From G020354025 sp964621455 (lineage in GTDB: Bacteria; Fidelibacterota; Marinisomatia; SCGC-AAA003-L08; TS1B11): a stretch of DNA of 64,000 nucleotides. Made by a program: the position numbers and the translations under genes. The first letter of the stretch is position 1; every line of letters begins with the position of its first letter. The stretch lies in NCBI GenBank assembly GCA_964621455.1, contig CAZULW010000007.1, positions 1 through 64,000 on the forward strand. Reading direction: 5' to 3'. Under the pieces are notes generated by a model, which saw nothing but the letters and a program-made list of their open reading frames with translations, was not told the origin of the DNA and did not search any database. Below, piece after piece: positions 34,219 through 43,772 of the stretch.

Positions 34219-35487
34219 TTATCTCGAGGCGAGCACCTTTTTCTCGTATTCCCTGACCTCCTCCAGCCAGCCGGTGCCGACGGGCACATCCTGCTTCAGA
34301 CAGTAGTAATCCCAGACTGAGCCGAACGGCAGCGTCTTAAGCTCTTCCAGGAAGGTCAGGCGTGAGGTGAAGTCTCCGCTGACCTCGAACTCGCGCAGCA
34401 TTTCCCATGGCTCAAGCAGGGCAAACAGCAGCGCCTTAATCATACTGCAGGTACCGATAATCCAGGCGGCTACCCGGTTAATACTGGCGTCAAAATAATC
34501 CAGCCCGATATGGGCGCGGTCGAGGAACCTGCCCCGGACAATTTCCAGGGCAATCTCGCGCACCTCATCCGACAGCAGCACGACGTGGTCGCTGTCCCAG
34601 CGGACACCCCGGCTGATATGAAAAAGGAGCTCGTCTACGTACGCAAAGATGGATGAGATCTTGTCGGAAATCTGCTCGGTCGGATGGAAATGGCCCGTGT
34701 CAATGCAGAGCAGTAGGCCATTTGTAATAGCATAGCCCAGGTAAAACTCGTGCGAACCGACGACATAACTCTCCGTACCTATTCCAAACAGTTTGCTTTC
34801 GACCGAATCCCGGATATTTCTCCTGTCAAGCTTCTCGGCAAATATTTCGTCAAGTGATCTCATCAACGTCATGCGCGGGGTCTTGCGGTCAGCGGGAGTA
34901 TCCTTATAGCCATCCGGAATCCAGACGTTGTTCACGCAGGGACTGCCAAGTTCCCGGCCGATGTGGTCGGCGATTCTCCGGCAGGCAATGCCGTGATTGA
35001 CCCAGAACCTGCGGGTGCCGCTGTGATAGCTGGCGAGGGTGAAGCCGCTCTCGGCTTTCGGGTGGGCGAAGAAGGTCGGGTTCAAATCAATGCCGATGCC
35101 CAGGTCTTTCGCCCAGTCGATCCAGTTCGCAAAATGCTCGGGCTCCAGCTCGTCCCGTTCCACCTTCTTCCCCCCGGTCTCGGCATAGATCGCGTGCAGG
35201 TTAATGCGATGGGTTCCCGGGATTAGACTCAAGGCTTTCTCAAAGTCGGCCCGCAGCTGCTCGGCGGTCCGGGCCTTGCCGGGGTAGTTGCCGGTCGCCT
35301 GGATGCCGGCGCCTTCCAGGCCCGCGCCCCTCTCAAAACCGCCCACGTCATCCCCCTGCCAGCAGTGAATGGAAATGGGGATCCGGGCCAGCTGCTCAAG
35401 CGCCTTGGCGGTATCGACTCCAAATTGCGCGTACCGTTCTTTTGCGATTGAATACACTTTTTCTATGCTGCTGCCGGATTGAGTCAT
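34219..35487 (-). CDS. rhaA: L-rhamnose isomerase
   Basis: A 422-aa isomerase converting L-rhamnose to L-rhamnulose with Mn2+. The N-terminus matches RhaA wording (ISIHCWQGDDVGGFER, IQATGNYPGKARTAEQLRAD, GTHRINLHAIYAE), and metal-ligand regions CIDTGHFHPTEQ, ISRGVRWDSDHVV and DYFDASINRVAAW are intact. GGCGG precedes the ATG. First gene of a minus-strand run (isomerase, permease, rhamnosidase). No rhamnulokinase or rhamnulose-1-phosphate aldolase gene is in the window. Confidence 0.95.
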   Translation of the reverse strand: MTQSGSSIEKVYSIAKERYAQFGVDTAKALEQLARIPISIHCWQGDDVGGFERGAGLEGAGIQATGNYPGKARTAEQLRADFEKALSLIPGTHRINLHAIYAETGGKKVERDELEPEHFANWIDWAKDLGIGIDLNPTFFAHPKAESGFTLASYHSGTRRFWVNHGIACRRIADHIGRELGSPCVNNVWIPDGYKDTPADRKTPRMTLMRSLDEIFAEKLDRRNIRDSVESKLFGIGTESYVVGSHEFYLGYAITNGLLLCIDTGHFHPTEQISDKISSIFAYVDELLFHISRGVRWDSDHVVLLSDEVREIALEIVRGRFLDRAHIGLDYFDASINRVAAWIIGTCSMIKALLFALLEPWEMLREFEVSGDFTSRLTFLEELKTLPFGSVWDYYCLKQDVPVGTGWLEEVREYEKKVLASR

Positions 35488-35625
35488 CGCGAGTACCGCC
35501 TTTCTTGCGCTTCCATCTATAAATCTTTAAGACCTAGTTTACGTTTTAGAGTGTATTAATGTCCCTTTTTTTCAGTTGTGTCCATAATTTTCCGTAAAGT
35601 AATAAATGGGTTCACAGCACTTCAT

Positions 35626-35770
35626 AATAATAGAAACCGTTGAAATCCCCGACCGCAGCGTCGGGGGAAACGGTTTTTCATTATGCCGGTATATGACTAG
35701 CCCGCGACTTAAGTCGTTGGCTAATATGATGTTACGAAGCATTAACACCCGCTTCAGCGGTTTTATAACC
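35626..35770 (+). repeat. Dispersed ~140-bp multi-hairpin repeat, copy 2
   Basis: Same element as 23826-23965. Here the first hairpin carries an inserted palindrome (CCCCGACCGCAGCGTCGGGG between GAAACCGTTGAAAT and AACGGTTTTTC), while the last hairpin is plain (CCGCTTCAGCGG). A piece of the last hairpin also occurs at 43871-43893. Confidence 0.85.
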
Positions 35771-35782
35771 GAGTATGTATAA

Positions 35783-35842
35783 GTAGGGGCACAGCGCGCG
35801 ACTCGCCATAGGCTACGCCGAGGCTGTGCCCCTACTTAGTTT
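35783..35842. repeat. GTAGGGGCACAGC hairpin with another repeat in its loop
   Basis: Arms GTAGGGGCACAGC and GCTGTGCCCCTAC enclose GCGACTCGCCATAGGCTACG, CCGAGG, which is itself a member of the GCGACTCGCC...GCCGAGG family seen at 27140-27168. Confidence 0.8.
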
Positions 35843-36000
35843 CACCAACCCACCCCCAGCCCCCCCTTGCAAGGGAGGGGCCTTGGCCCTGGCCGTAACC
35901 GTCAGCCTCGACGTGCCGGCCTCCCCGTGGACGGGACGGCCAGGGTCTACGGCGAGTCCGGGGAGGCCCGGAACGGCGAGTCAGGCTGGGGCCCAAGGTA
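35843..36000. repeat. Further GC-rich palindromes
   Basis: CCCCCCTTGCAAGGGAGGGG (35860-35880 region) is a hairpin of the kind common in this window. GTCTACGGCGAGTCCGGGGA, GGCCCG (35945-35975) is another member of the CTACGGCGAGTCC family. No gene from 35488 to 36121. Confidence 0.65.
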
Positions 36001-36121
36001 AGGGCGTAAATTGGGTTTCAACTGAAAGTGATTACAGTCCCTTTTATTAGGAAGTATTGCCATTCCAAATGTATCTGTTTTTAAATTGCAGCCTTTATTA
36101 ACAGTAGTAGAGGATTAGTAG

Positions 36122-36922
36122 ATGATGGCATATCTGTACAGGCTGTTGGAGCACATCCCCCCTGCGGTGCGGCGGATTGTCGTTCAGCGTTGGTATCAAA
36201 ATCCAGCGGGCAAATATCGCGACAAAGACTGGACCTTTATGAACTGGGGTTTCGTGGACCTGGATTCCAAGGCTTCGCGCCTCGAACTGGACCCGGCCCT
36301 GGAAGGGGAACGCTATAGTGTCCAGCTGTACCATCATGTTGCCAGTGCTGTGGATCTAAAGGGGAAGGATGTGCTGGAGGTCGGTTCTGGCCGGGGCGGA
36401 GGTGCAGCCTATATCCAGTGCTACCTGCAATCCCGATCGATGACCGGTGTTGATTTTTCGGCCAACGCGGTTGATTTTTCTCAAGTGACGCACACAGCCG
36501 AAGGACTTACCTTCATAGCGGGGGATGCCGAGTCCCTGCCATTTGACGATCATTCCTTTGATGTGGTCATTAATGTGGAATCGTCCCACACCTATGGCTC
36601 TATGGAGACCTTTCTAGGGGAAGTTACCCGAGTACTGCGACCAAATGGATATTTCCTTTTCGCCGACGTCCGGCCCAAAGGGAGCATTCATACTCTGCGC
36701 TGTCAACTGCAGGATTCCGGCCTTCACATCCTGGATGAAAAGGATATTTCCCAGAATGTTCTTAAGGCTCTGGAGACAGATACCGGACGCAAGTATACCT
36801 TAATTAGAGCGAAGGTTCGACAGGTCATCGCTAAGTCTATTAAGAATTTTGCTGGTATGCGCGGCCTATCATCCGGCGAGACCCAGTACCTTAGCGTTGT
36901 AATGCAAAAGGGCGCGACATAA
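36122..36922 (+). CDS. Class I SAM-dependent methyltransferase
   Basis: A 266-aa Rossmann-fold methyltransferase. Motif I is VLEVGSGRGGGAAYI near residue 83, the acidic motif is TGVDFSANAVDF, motif post-I is AGDAESLPFDDHSFDVVINVES, and motif III is VTRVLRPNGYFLFADV. The N-terminal region (DWTFMNWGFVDL) resembles the phthiotriol/sterol-type small-molecule methyltransferases. Its acceptor cannot be deduced. It sits alone between repeats, on the same strand as the activase genes. Confidence 0.88.
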   Translation: MMAYLYRLLEHIPPAVRRIVVQRWYQNPAGKYRDKDWTFMNWGFVDLDSKASRLELDPALEGERYSVQLYHHVASAVDLKGKDVLEVGSGRGGGAAYIQCYLQSRSMTGVDFSANAVDFSQVTHTAEGLTFIAGDAESLPFDDHSFDVVINVESSHTYGSMETFLGEVTRVLRPNGYFLFADVRPKGSIHTLRCQLQDSGLHILDEKDISQNVLKALETDTGRKYTLIRAKVRQVIAKSIKNFAGMRGLSSGETQYLSVVMQKGAT

Positions 36923-37280
36923 ACGTCCTAGCCACAAGCGCTGCACCTCCCGCTTCGGCAGCCCTTCCGACGAAGGCCACACCCCGTCTACTAAGCTTTG
37001 CCCTGGGGAGTTACACCGAGTCCGGGGAGGCCCGCCACGGCGAGTCGCTCGGGGAGGCCGGTTACATCTAGACTGGCTATGGCCAGGGCTGGCGTATCGA
37101 AGGGTTACTCCCAGAATCCCGCGGGTTCGTCTGGCAACCTGCCCTGAGCGGGGTCGAAGGGAGGGGTGAGGTTATCCGTAATGATCCCTTCGGGAAAAGC
37201 AGCGGCACGGAACTTCACGATTAGCCATTGGTAAAAGAAAGGTTGATTTTTTTCGGGGGAAGTCCCGGCTGGTTTATCTC
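36923..37280. repeat. Repeat-filled gap
   Basis: Contains GAGTCCGGGGAGGCCCGCCA and GGCGAGTCGCTCGGGGAGGC (37018-37062), the reverse of the family at 27127-27165; a TGCCCTGAGCGGGGTCGAAG repeat (37140-37160); and TTTTTTTCGGGGGAAGTCCC (37248-37267). No gene. Confidence 0.65.
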
Positions 37281-37307
37281 TTGACAACTTCCAATATAAT
37301 ATAATAT
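37281..37307 (+). promoter_or_regulatory. Candidate promoter and 4-codon leader upstream of the split activase
   Basis: A consensus -35 TTGACA (37281-37286) is followed by an AT-only stretch with overlapping -10-like TATAAT (37300-37305) and TAATAT (37302-37307), spacing 13-15, a little short. Right after it GGCGGAGG (37313-37320) precedes a tiny frame ATG GCA CTT CCA TGA (37325-37339) whose TGA overlaps the ATG of the next gene at 37336. Translation of the large gene may be coupled to this leader. Confidence 0.45.
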
Positions 37308-37335
37308 CTTAAGGCGGAGGCTAGATGGCACTTCC

Positions 37336-39072
37336 ATGACAATGAACGCTGAGATACTGGAAGATATTATCCAAGACCAGTTGGATCAAAAGCAACGTGA
37401 ACTGGAACTTACTAAAGGTATTGATCTACAACTGAAACAGCATTACCGCCGTCCAATTGAACACTCATTTACTCGTGATCAAAGAGACAGGACCACGATC
37501 CTTTTCGGTGGGCTGACACGGAGACATGAGCGGCTGATCGAAGGAGCGACGCGAGGACTCGGTTACGATTGCAAAGCTCTGCCTACATGCGACTTGAAGG
37601 CATATGAACTTGGCCGGGAATACGGGAATAACGGCTATTGTAACCCTGCGTACTTCATGGTGGGCAACTTAGTTAAATACCTGCAAAGCCTGGAAGCCAA
37701 AGGCATAGGTCGGCAGGAAATTATCGACAGATATGTCTTTTTGACGGTGGGGGCTTGCGGCCCATGCAGGTTTGGCTTGTATGAGGAAGAATATCGACTT
37801 GCCCTACGACTCTCCGGCTTTGATGGGTTCCGGGTACTCCTGATCAATATGACCGGCTCTTTAAACCAATCGGGTGAGCAAGCTGGACTGAATATGAACC
37901 TTGACTTCTTCCTCATCCTCGTTACTGCGCTGATCATGGGCGATGTGCTCAACCAGCTCGCCTTCCAAATACGGCCCTATGAACTTGAACCAGGTCGTAC
38001 GGACAAGGTGATGGAAGAAGTCCTCACTTACCTCCCCGATGTTTTCAGGGAGAGAAAGTTGTTCGAGCTGAATGGTGGGTGGAAAAGGCTGCTAACGGGA
38101 TCTAAGCTCGAGGGAAGGCTGATTTACATAGGCAGGTTCCTTGACCATATGACGACCCACTACTTCGTTGATGCGCTATGCAAGGCACGAAACCAGTTCG
38201 ACGAAATTCAAATCGATCGGTTCAGGGTCCGCCCGATCGTCAGGATTATTGGTGAATTCTGGTCAGCGATGGTGGAAGGCGACGGCAATTTCAATATGTT
38301 CCGCTTTCTTGAGGAAGAGGGCACTGAAGTAAGTATCGATCAGGCGGTAGGCACTCAAATCATGCGTGTCCTGCATCTAACCAAGCAGAGACTGCGGGAC
38401 AGGAAAGGCATTTTTGAAAGCAAAGATATCCCTTCCTGGTGGAGACTGGATAGTAGGTTAAAAGATACTATACGGCACAGGAAAAGGGTGGACATCCTGA
38501 CACTCGCGGAGAAACTATACCGACGGGAAGGCTCCCGCTACCAGAAAGCATTAGGCGCTACACTACACGAGATCGTCGATATATACGAGCTCCAGCGTCT
38601 GGCGTCCCCGTTTTATAACTGGCGTTGCGGCGCGGGCGAAAGCCACATTGAAATTGGCAAGAACATCTACTATCATATGCATGATCTCTGCCACATGGTT
38701 CTCAGCTTAAAGCCTTTTGGCTGTATGCCAAGTACGCAATCTGACGGCGCCCAGACAGCTGTTGTCGAGCAATACAAGGATATGATCTACCTGCCGATCG
38801 AGACATCCGCTGAGGGCGAGATTCTCGCTCATAGCCGGGTTCAGATGGCCTTGGACGCCGCCCGGGAAAAGGCAAAGCAGGAGTTCAAAGAGGCTTTGGC
38901 TTGCACCGGCAGGCGCTTGGACGAACTGAAAGCGTACGTTGAGGACCATCCAAAACTCAAGCGTCCTATATACCGCGTACCCCGCAGAAAAGGTGTAGTC
39001 GGCAGTGCAGCGCGATTTGTGTTGCACGTTGCTGACCTGATGGACGATAGGGGGGCCCGCTTTGCGGCCTGA
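37336..39072 (+). CDS. 2-hydroxyacyl-CoA dehydratase-like component (HgdB-type half of a split activase system)
   Basis: A 578-aa protein similar to the C-terminal third of the giant 'acyl-CoA dehydratase activase' proteins. It has ILFGGLTRRHERLIEGATRG, TCDLKAYELGREY, and cysteine motifs GACGPCRFGLYEEEY near residue 138 and PFGCMPSTQSDGAQT near 459. Both cysteine motifs also occur in the fused protein at 51300-55619 (DGPCRFGQYQ, PFGCMPNRLSE). Conserved cysteines suggest iron-sulfur binding as in HgdB/HgdA or double-cubane proteins. The activase gene begins 50 bp downstream. Substrate unknown. Confidence 0.8.
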   Translation: MTMNAEILEDIIQDQLDQKQRELELTKGIDLQLKQHYRRPIEHSFTRDQRDRTTILFGGLTRRHERLIEGATRGLGYDCKALPTCDLKAYELGREYGNNGYCNPAYFMVGNLVKYLQSLEAKGIGRQEIIDRYVFLTVGACGPCRFGLYEEEYRLALRLSGFDGFRVLLINMTGSLNQSGEQAGLNMNLDFFLILVTALIMGDVLNQLAFQIRPYELEPGRTDKVMEEVLTYLPDVFRERKLFELNGGWKRLLTGSKLEGRLIYIGRFLDHMTTHYFVDALCKARNQFDEIQIDRFRVRPIVRIIGEFWSAMVEGDGNFNMFRFLEEEGTEVSIDQAVGTQIMRVLHLTKQRLRDRKGIFESKDIPSWWRLDSRLKDTIRHRKRVDILTLAEKLYRREGSRYQKALGATLHEIVDIYELQRLASPFYNWRCGAGESHIEIGKNIYYHMHDLCHMVLSLKPFGCMPSTQSDGAQTAVVEQYKDMIYLPIETSAEGEILAHSRVQMALDAAREKAKQEFKEALACTGRRLDELKAYVEDHPKLKRPIYRVPRRKGVVGSAARFVLHVADLMDDRGARFAA

Positions 39073-39122
39073 CAGCTGGACACAGCGTGATAAAACCCAC
39101 TCCCTTTGATCAATATGTATGA

Positions 39123-42100
39123 ATGGACAGGTGGGATATGAGCCCCATTAAGCTTCGTGCTGGAATAGATGTAGGTTCGACCACGATCAAAGCCGTTGTC
39201 ATCGGTGAGCAAACCGATGAAATACTCTGGCAGGACTACCAGCGTCACGAAGGCAGCCAGGCAGAAAAGCTTCTGGAATTCCTCAAGAGGATCGAGGCAG
39301 AGTTTCCCGATGTACCAAGCGAAGGGATGCGGGTATGCATCACCGGCAGTGGTGGCAAGAGCCTGGGTAAGCATATCGGTGTGAAATATACGCAGGAGGT
39401 TAGTGCGGTGTGTCTTGCGGTGGAGAAGCTTCACCCTGAAACGGGTTCGGTCATCGAGCTTGGGGGACAAGACGCCAAGATCATCCTATTCAAAGAAGAC
39501 CCGAAGACAGGCCGGAAGAGGAAGATCTTCAGCATGAATGACAAGTGCGCAGGTGGTACCGGCGCTGTTATAGACAAGATAAGCGCCAAGCTCGGAATTC
39601 CGGTTGAAGAACTCCGTGACCAAGGTTTCCATGGAATCAAGCTCCACCACGTGGCAGGGAAGTGCGGTGTTTTCGCTGAAACAGATATCAACAGCCTCCA
39701 AATGCAGCGAGTCCCGACAGATCAGTTGATGGCCAGCCTGTTCGAAGCGCTTGTGGGGCAAAACCTATCGGTGCTTACCCGAGGCCACACCCTTCAGCCG
39801 GTCGTGCTCCTTCTCGGCGGGCCGAACACCTTTATACGGGGGATGCAGGAAGCGTGGCGCGCCAATATTCCGTTAATCTGGGAGGAGAGGGAGTTTCTCC
39901 TGCCCGAGGACATTGACCCGCAAGAACAAATTAAGGTACCCGACAACGCCCAGTACTTTGGCGCCATCGGTGCTGTGGAGTACAGCAGGAAAGAGGATGT
40001 GGGGCCATATGCGGGCTGGAGCGGCTTGGAATATTACCTTATTGACGGGCGTAAAAAGGAAATGAAGCGCTCCGCAGCAGGATTGTGGAAGTCCAAGGCG
40101 GAGCTGGAAGAGTTCAAGGAGAAGTATCATAAAAAGCCTTTTAAAGCCACACCCTTCGTGCCAGGAGAAGTAGTAGAAGCTTTCATCGGCTTGGATGGAG
40201 GCTCGACATCGACAAAGGCGGTATTAATGAACCGGGCAAAGGATGTACTGGCAAAGGCTTACCAACTCTCCAAAGGCAATCCCATAGAAGACACGAAAGA
40301 GATCTTCGCTAAACTGCGAGACCAGGTTGAATCTGCGGGAGCCACTCTTGAGATACTGGGCGTAGGGGTGACGGGGTACGCCAAGGATGTTCTGAAGGAT
40401 GTTCTAAGAGCAGACACGGCCATCGTAGAGACGGTGGCACACACCGAAGCAGCCCTACATTTTTACAAAAATGTAGACGTCATCTGCGACATAGGGGGCC
40501 AGGACATCAAAATCATGATCCTGAAGAATGGGAAAGTCAAAGATTTCAAGTTGAACACCCAATGTTCGGCAGGGAACGGTTACTTCCTCCAAAGCACTAC
40601 GCAGGACTTTCGGATTCCTGTCGAGCATTACGCAGACGTGGCCTTCGAAGCGGAAGCTATGCCCAATTTCTCCTACGGTTGTGCAATTTTCATGCAGTCT
40701 GATATTGTGAACTTCCAGCGCCAAGGATGGAAACCACAGGAAATTATGGCGGGATTGGCGTCGGTTCTGCCGAAGAACATCTGGCTATACGTGGCACAGA
40801 TACCCAATCTTGTCAGATTAGGTACGAACTTCGTACTTCAGGGTGGTACTCAGCACAACTTGGCCGCGGTGAAGGCACAGGTCGATTTCATCGAGGCAAG
40901 GTTTCGCGGCAAAGAGGAAAAGCCGAACATCGTAGTGCACGAACATTGTGGTGAAAGCGGCGCAATAGGTGCCGCTCTGGAAACCATACGACTCTGGAAG
41001 AACGGTAGGAAAACCACATTCATCGATCTTGAGGCTACTGATAAAATCAGTTACAAAACGACCACGGATGAGGACACCCGCTGTTATTTTTGCAAGAACA
41101 AATGTATGCGGACCTTTATCGATATAGCGATATCTGGGCAGCAGGAGAGAGAGAATGTTGGAGTTCATCACATGAATGGACCCCACGAACAAACGACCGC
41201 CAAGCTCCATGCCAGGGACTCAGCAAATAACGGTGGTGTGAACTCGAAGGTGCCCTTGGCCCAAGGTGCCAGGCGACTGATCGTGGGTAATTCATGCGAG
41301 AAGGGCTCCGTCGAGGATCTTGAAGACATGCGGGAAATAAGAAAAGAGATTAATGCGAAATTGCAAGCCACTCCAAACTTTGTGGGTCTGAGCGCCAAAG
41401 AAGCCTTTGGAAGTTTTTTTATTAAAAACGTGTCAGATCCACTCCCAAGAATCGCTTTAACCCGTAAGACAAGGCGACGTTCCAAGCTTACGAAGGGGCG
41501 TGCCGAGATTCGGATAGGCATCCCACGGGTGCTGAACATCTATTCAGTTGCCCCGCTCTTCAATGCGTATTTTGAAAGCTTAGGCATCCCATACAAGAAC
41601 TTAGTCTACTCGGACTACACGTCTGATAAACTTTACAGGGAAGGTGTTAAGAGGGGTTCCATCGATCCCTGCTACCCGAGCAAGCTGGCCATACCACACA
41701 TCCACAACCTGATATACACCAAGCATGCCAGGAACCCGCTTGATGTCATTTTCTTCCCCATGATCGATGACCTGCCATCAATCATGGTGGATACTCATGA
41801 CTTTCTGGTGTGCCCGACGATAACGGCAACACCGGAGGTAGTAAAGGCCGCATTCGTAAAGGAAGGCAACCTCTTCGAGAAGAAAGGCATTACCTTCCTC
41901 AATACCTTTATCAATATCGGGCGCCCCGCACTTTTTGAGCGGCAGCTGTATGTCCAGTTTAAAAACATCTTAAGTCTCTCGAAAGGGGAGCATGCCAGGG
42001 CCATCCAGGTAGGCTACGCCGCGCTTAACAAGTTCAACAAGCGCATGCTAAGCAAAGCGAAGGAGACACTCAAGCGTCTAGAAAAGGAAAACCGTATTGG

Positions 42101-42650
42101 CATTGTGCTGCTTAGCAGGCCATACCACAATGATCACGGGATCAATCACGACATTGCGGTTGAATTCCAGAAGAGAGGCTACCCGATCTTTACCTCGGAC
42201 TCCTTACCGATTGACGATGAGATCCTCGACTGGCTGTTTGGCAACGAGGTTCGGGCGGGGATCATTAGCCACCCGATGGATATCTCAGACGTGTGGAAAA
42301 ATTCCTCCAGTGAAATTTCAGGCCGGAAGCTCTGGGCAGCTAAATATGCCGCGCGGCACCCAAACCTGGTTGCGCTTGAAATGTCCAACTTTAAATGCGG
42401 TCATGACGCACCTACCTACACGGTGATAGAGGAAATTGTAGAAAATTCTGGAACGCCATACTTCAGTTTTAAGGATCTGGATGAAAACAGACCCGCCGGC
42501 TCTATAAGGATAAGAGTTGAAACCATCAATTACTTTCTCAAGCGACATCGTGAAGACATGATAAGGATGGCCGAAAAGAGGGAGTTGATAATAGACGAAC
42601 TCGCTGACTACGAGAAAGAGCTGCGAGGTACGCTAGTTGCCGCTGGATGA
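39123..42650 (+). CDS. Acyl-CoA dehydratase activase-type protein, two BadF/BcrA ATPase domains plus DUF2229
   Basis: An 1175-aa protein. Two complete ASKHA ATPase domains of the BadF/BadG/BcrA/BcrD type follow one another: GIDVGSTTIKAVVIG at ~14 with ELGGQDAKI and NDKCAGGTG; and GLDGGSTSTKAVLMN at ~356 with DIGGQDIKI and NTQCSAGNG. Each has the Cys that ligates a shared [4Fe-4S] cluster in activators. A CYFCKNKCMRT motif at ~653 comes next, then a DUF2229-like domain (RIGIPRVLNIYSVAPLFNAY, ~797 on). Known activators hydrolyse ATP to push an electron into a dehydratase. ATG 39138 is an alternative start. Operon with the 578-aa gene. Confidence 0.88.
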   Translation: MDRWDMSPIKLRAGIDVGSTTIKAVVIGEQTDEILWQDYQRHEGSQAEKLLEFLKRIEAEFPDVPSEGMRVCITGSGGKSLGKHIGVKYTQEVSAVCLAVEKLHPETGSVIELGGQDAKIILFKEDPKTGRKRKIFSMNDKCAGGTGAVIDKISAKLGIPVEELRDQGFHGIKLHHVAGKCGVFAETDINSLQMQRVPTDQLMASLFEALVGQNLSVLTRGHTLQPVVLLLGGPNTFIRGMQEAWRANIPLIWEEREFLLPEDIDPQEQIKVPDNAQYFGAIGAVEYSRKEDVGPYAGWSGLEYYLIDGRKKEMKRSAAGLWKSKAELEEFKEKYHKKPFKATPFVPGEVVEAFIGLDGGSTSTKAVLMNRAKDVLAKAYQLSKGNPIEDTKEIFAKLRDQVESAGATLEILGVGVTGYAKDVLKDVLRADTAIVETVAHTEAALHFYKNVDVICDIGGQDIKIMILKNGKVKDFKLNTQCSAGNGYFLQSTTQDFRIPVEHYADVAFEAEAMPNFSYGCAIFMQSDIVNFQRQGWKPQEIMAGLASVLPKNIWLYVAQIPNLVRLGTNFVLQGGTQHNLAAVKAQVDFIEARFRGKEEKPNIVVHEHCGESGAIGAALETIRLWKNGRKTTFIDLEATDKISYKTTTDEDTRCYFCKNKCMRTFIDIAISGQQERENVGVHHMNGPHEQTTAKLHARDSANNGGVNSKVPLAQGARRLIVGNSCEKGSVEDLEDMREIRKEINAKLQATPNFVGLSAKEAFGSFFIKNVSDPLPRIALTRKTRRRSKLTKGRAEIRIGIPRVLNIYSVAPLFNAYFESLGIPYKNLVYSDYTSDKLYREGVKRGSIDPCYPSKLAIPHIHNLIYTKHARNPLDVIFFPMIDDLPSIMVDTHDFLVCPTITATPEVVKAAFVKEGNLFEKKGITFLNTFINIGRPALFERQLYVQFKNILSLSKGEHARAIQVGYAALNKFNKRMLSKAKETLKRLEKENRIGIVLLSRPYHNDHGINHDIAVEFQKRGYPIFTSDSLPIDDEILDWLFGNEVRAGIISHPMDISDVWKNSSSEISGRKLWAAKYAARHPNLVALEMSNFKCGHDAPTYTVIEEIVENSGTPYFSFKDLDENRPAGSIRIRVETINYFLKRHREDMIRMAEKRELIIDELADYEKELRGTLVAAG

Positions 42651-42959
42651 CCCGCCGGTGCCGATCACCTTCTTCGACCACGCAGCCCTGCCGCCTTCGA
42701 TACCGAGCCGGTTGTACGTTTTCATGACCTCATAGACAGCTGGGGGAAAAAACTATGAGATACTTTTCACCTCCCCAGTTGCACAGGTGTGTTTCATACC
42801 AGATCCCTCGCTCCGTGATTTTCATTCCGCCTCATTTGAAGGGTCTTCTGCTTGATCAGGGCTCGTTGATCAGGATCTGTCTGCTTCGCCCTCGGTGTAT
42901 ATCCACAGACCTCAGACTACACGCAGTATAAACGGCGGCCGTAGTGGGAACATCTCGCC
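42651..42959. other. Gap with possible gene and insertion-element debris
   Basis: The minus strand from ~42745 to 42651 reads an open fragment containing VYEVMKTYNRLGIEGGRAAW with no start, possibly a decayed C-terminus. The stretch 42764-42900 shares small blocks with 47197-47280 (GAGATACTTTTCAC versus GAGACACTTTTCAC; CTTCTGCTTGATC versus CTCTGCTTGATC), in the same order, suggesting two remnants of one element. No intact gene. Confidence 0.35.
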
Positions 42960-43664
42960 TCACTGCTGCTGAGTACTATTGGGATGAAATGATCTTCCAC
43001 AGGTGGCGATAAGGGAACAGGCCGTCGGCCAGAGTAAGTGCCGCGAGGAAAAGGGGGGCAATGTGTTAATATAAAGATAGTCTTCAATCGTAAGTCCATG
43101 TTTACTAACTATCTTCTGAATCTCTTTCCTCCTAATAACTCTGACGTGAGGGTTCACAAACCTCTTGTTTTTGATTGACTCAAATATTATCAGATGAGGG
43201 AGGGTGTCGCCTTTTACCCGCTCCTGCGGGACGGTAATAATGAACTTACCTCGAGGAGCCAAGACCTGACTGAGGGAACCCAGCAACTCCTCGCAGCTTT
43301 GGACGTGTTCCAGTACATGACCCATGAAGATAACATCAAATTCAGGGCTCATCGTTTCCACTGCGCTTGGCAAAATAAATTTCACCTTAGGATAATCCCT
43401 TGCGCCCCGATCCAGTGCTTCCCTGTCGATATCGGTACCATACACCTCCGCCTGGGTGTGTCCCTGAATAATGCTCGACAGGAAACCATCTCTGCAACCA
43501 AAATCCAGAATTTTCTTAGGTGCCAGCTTATCAAAGATCTTGAGGAGTTCCATTCTTTCTCGTTTTTTAAAATAGTTAACCCGATTGACCCAGTTCACAC
43601 AGCGAAAAAAGGATTCATTGGCCAAATCCCTTATTGATGGGGCATTATCCTTCGCTATTGGCAC
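42960..43664 (-). CDS. Class I SAM-dependent methyltransferase
   Basis: A 234-aa Rossmann-type methyltransferase of the UbiE/type-11 group. Motif I KKILDFGCRDGFLSSII near residue 51, acidic motif VYGTDIDREALD, a FDVIFMGHVLEHV motif IV, and LAPRGKFIITVPQ. GCRDG replaces the more usual GCGxG, seen in lipid and sugar O-methyltransferase relatives. The last ~30 residues (SRHLLWPTACSLIATCGRSF) do not look conserved and may come from reading into repeats. Substrate unknown; not linked to neighbours. Confidence 0.82.
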   Translation of the reverse strand: MPIAKDNAPSIRDLANESFFRCVNWVNRVNYFKKRERMELLKIFDKLAPKKILDFGCRDGFLSSIIQGHTQAEVYGTDIDREALDRGARDYPKVKFILPSAVETMSPEFDVIFMGHVLEHVQSCEELLGSLSQVLAPRGKFIITVPQERVKGDTLPHLIIFESIKNKRFVNPHVRVIRRKEIQKIVSKHGLTIEDYLYINTLPPFSSRHLLWPTACSLIATCGRSFHPNSTQQQ

Positions 43665-43772
43665 TCAGTTCTCTCCTCTTATTACCTGGATAACTTTCTC
43701 GAGCATTTTAATCAGGAAGTGGTAAGCTTACTACGAAGTTTATTAATGATTTCCTCCAGGGAAAAGCTCTTC

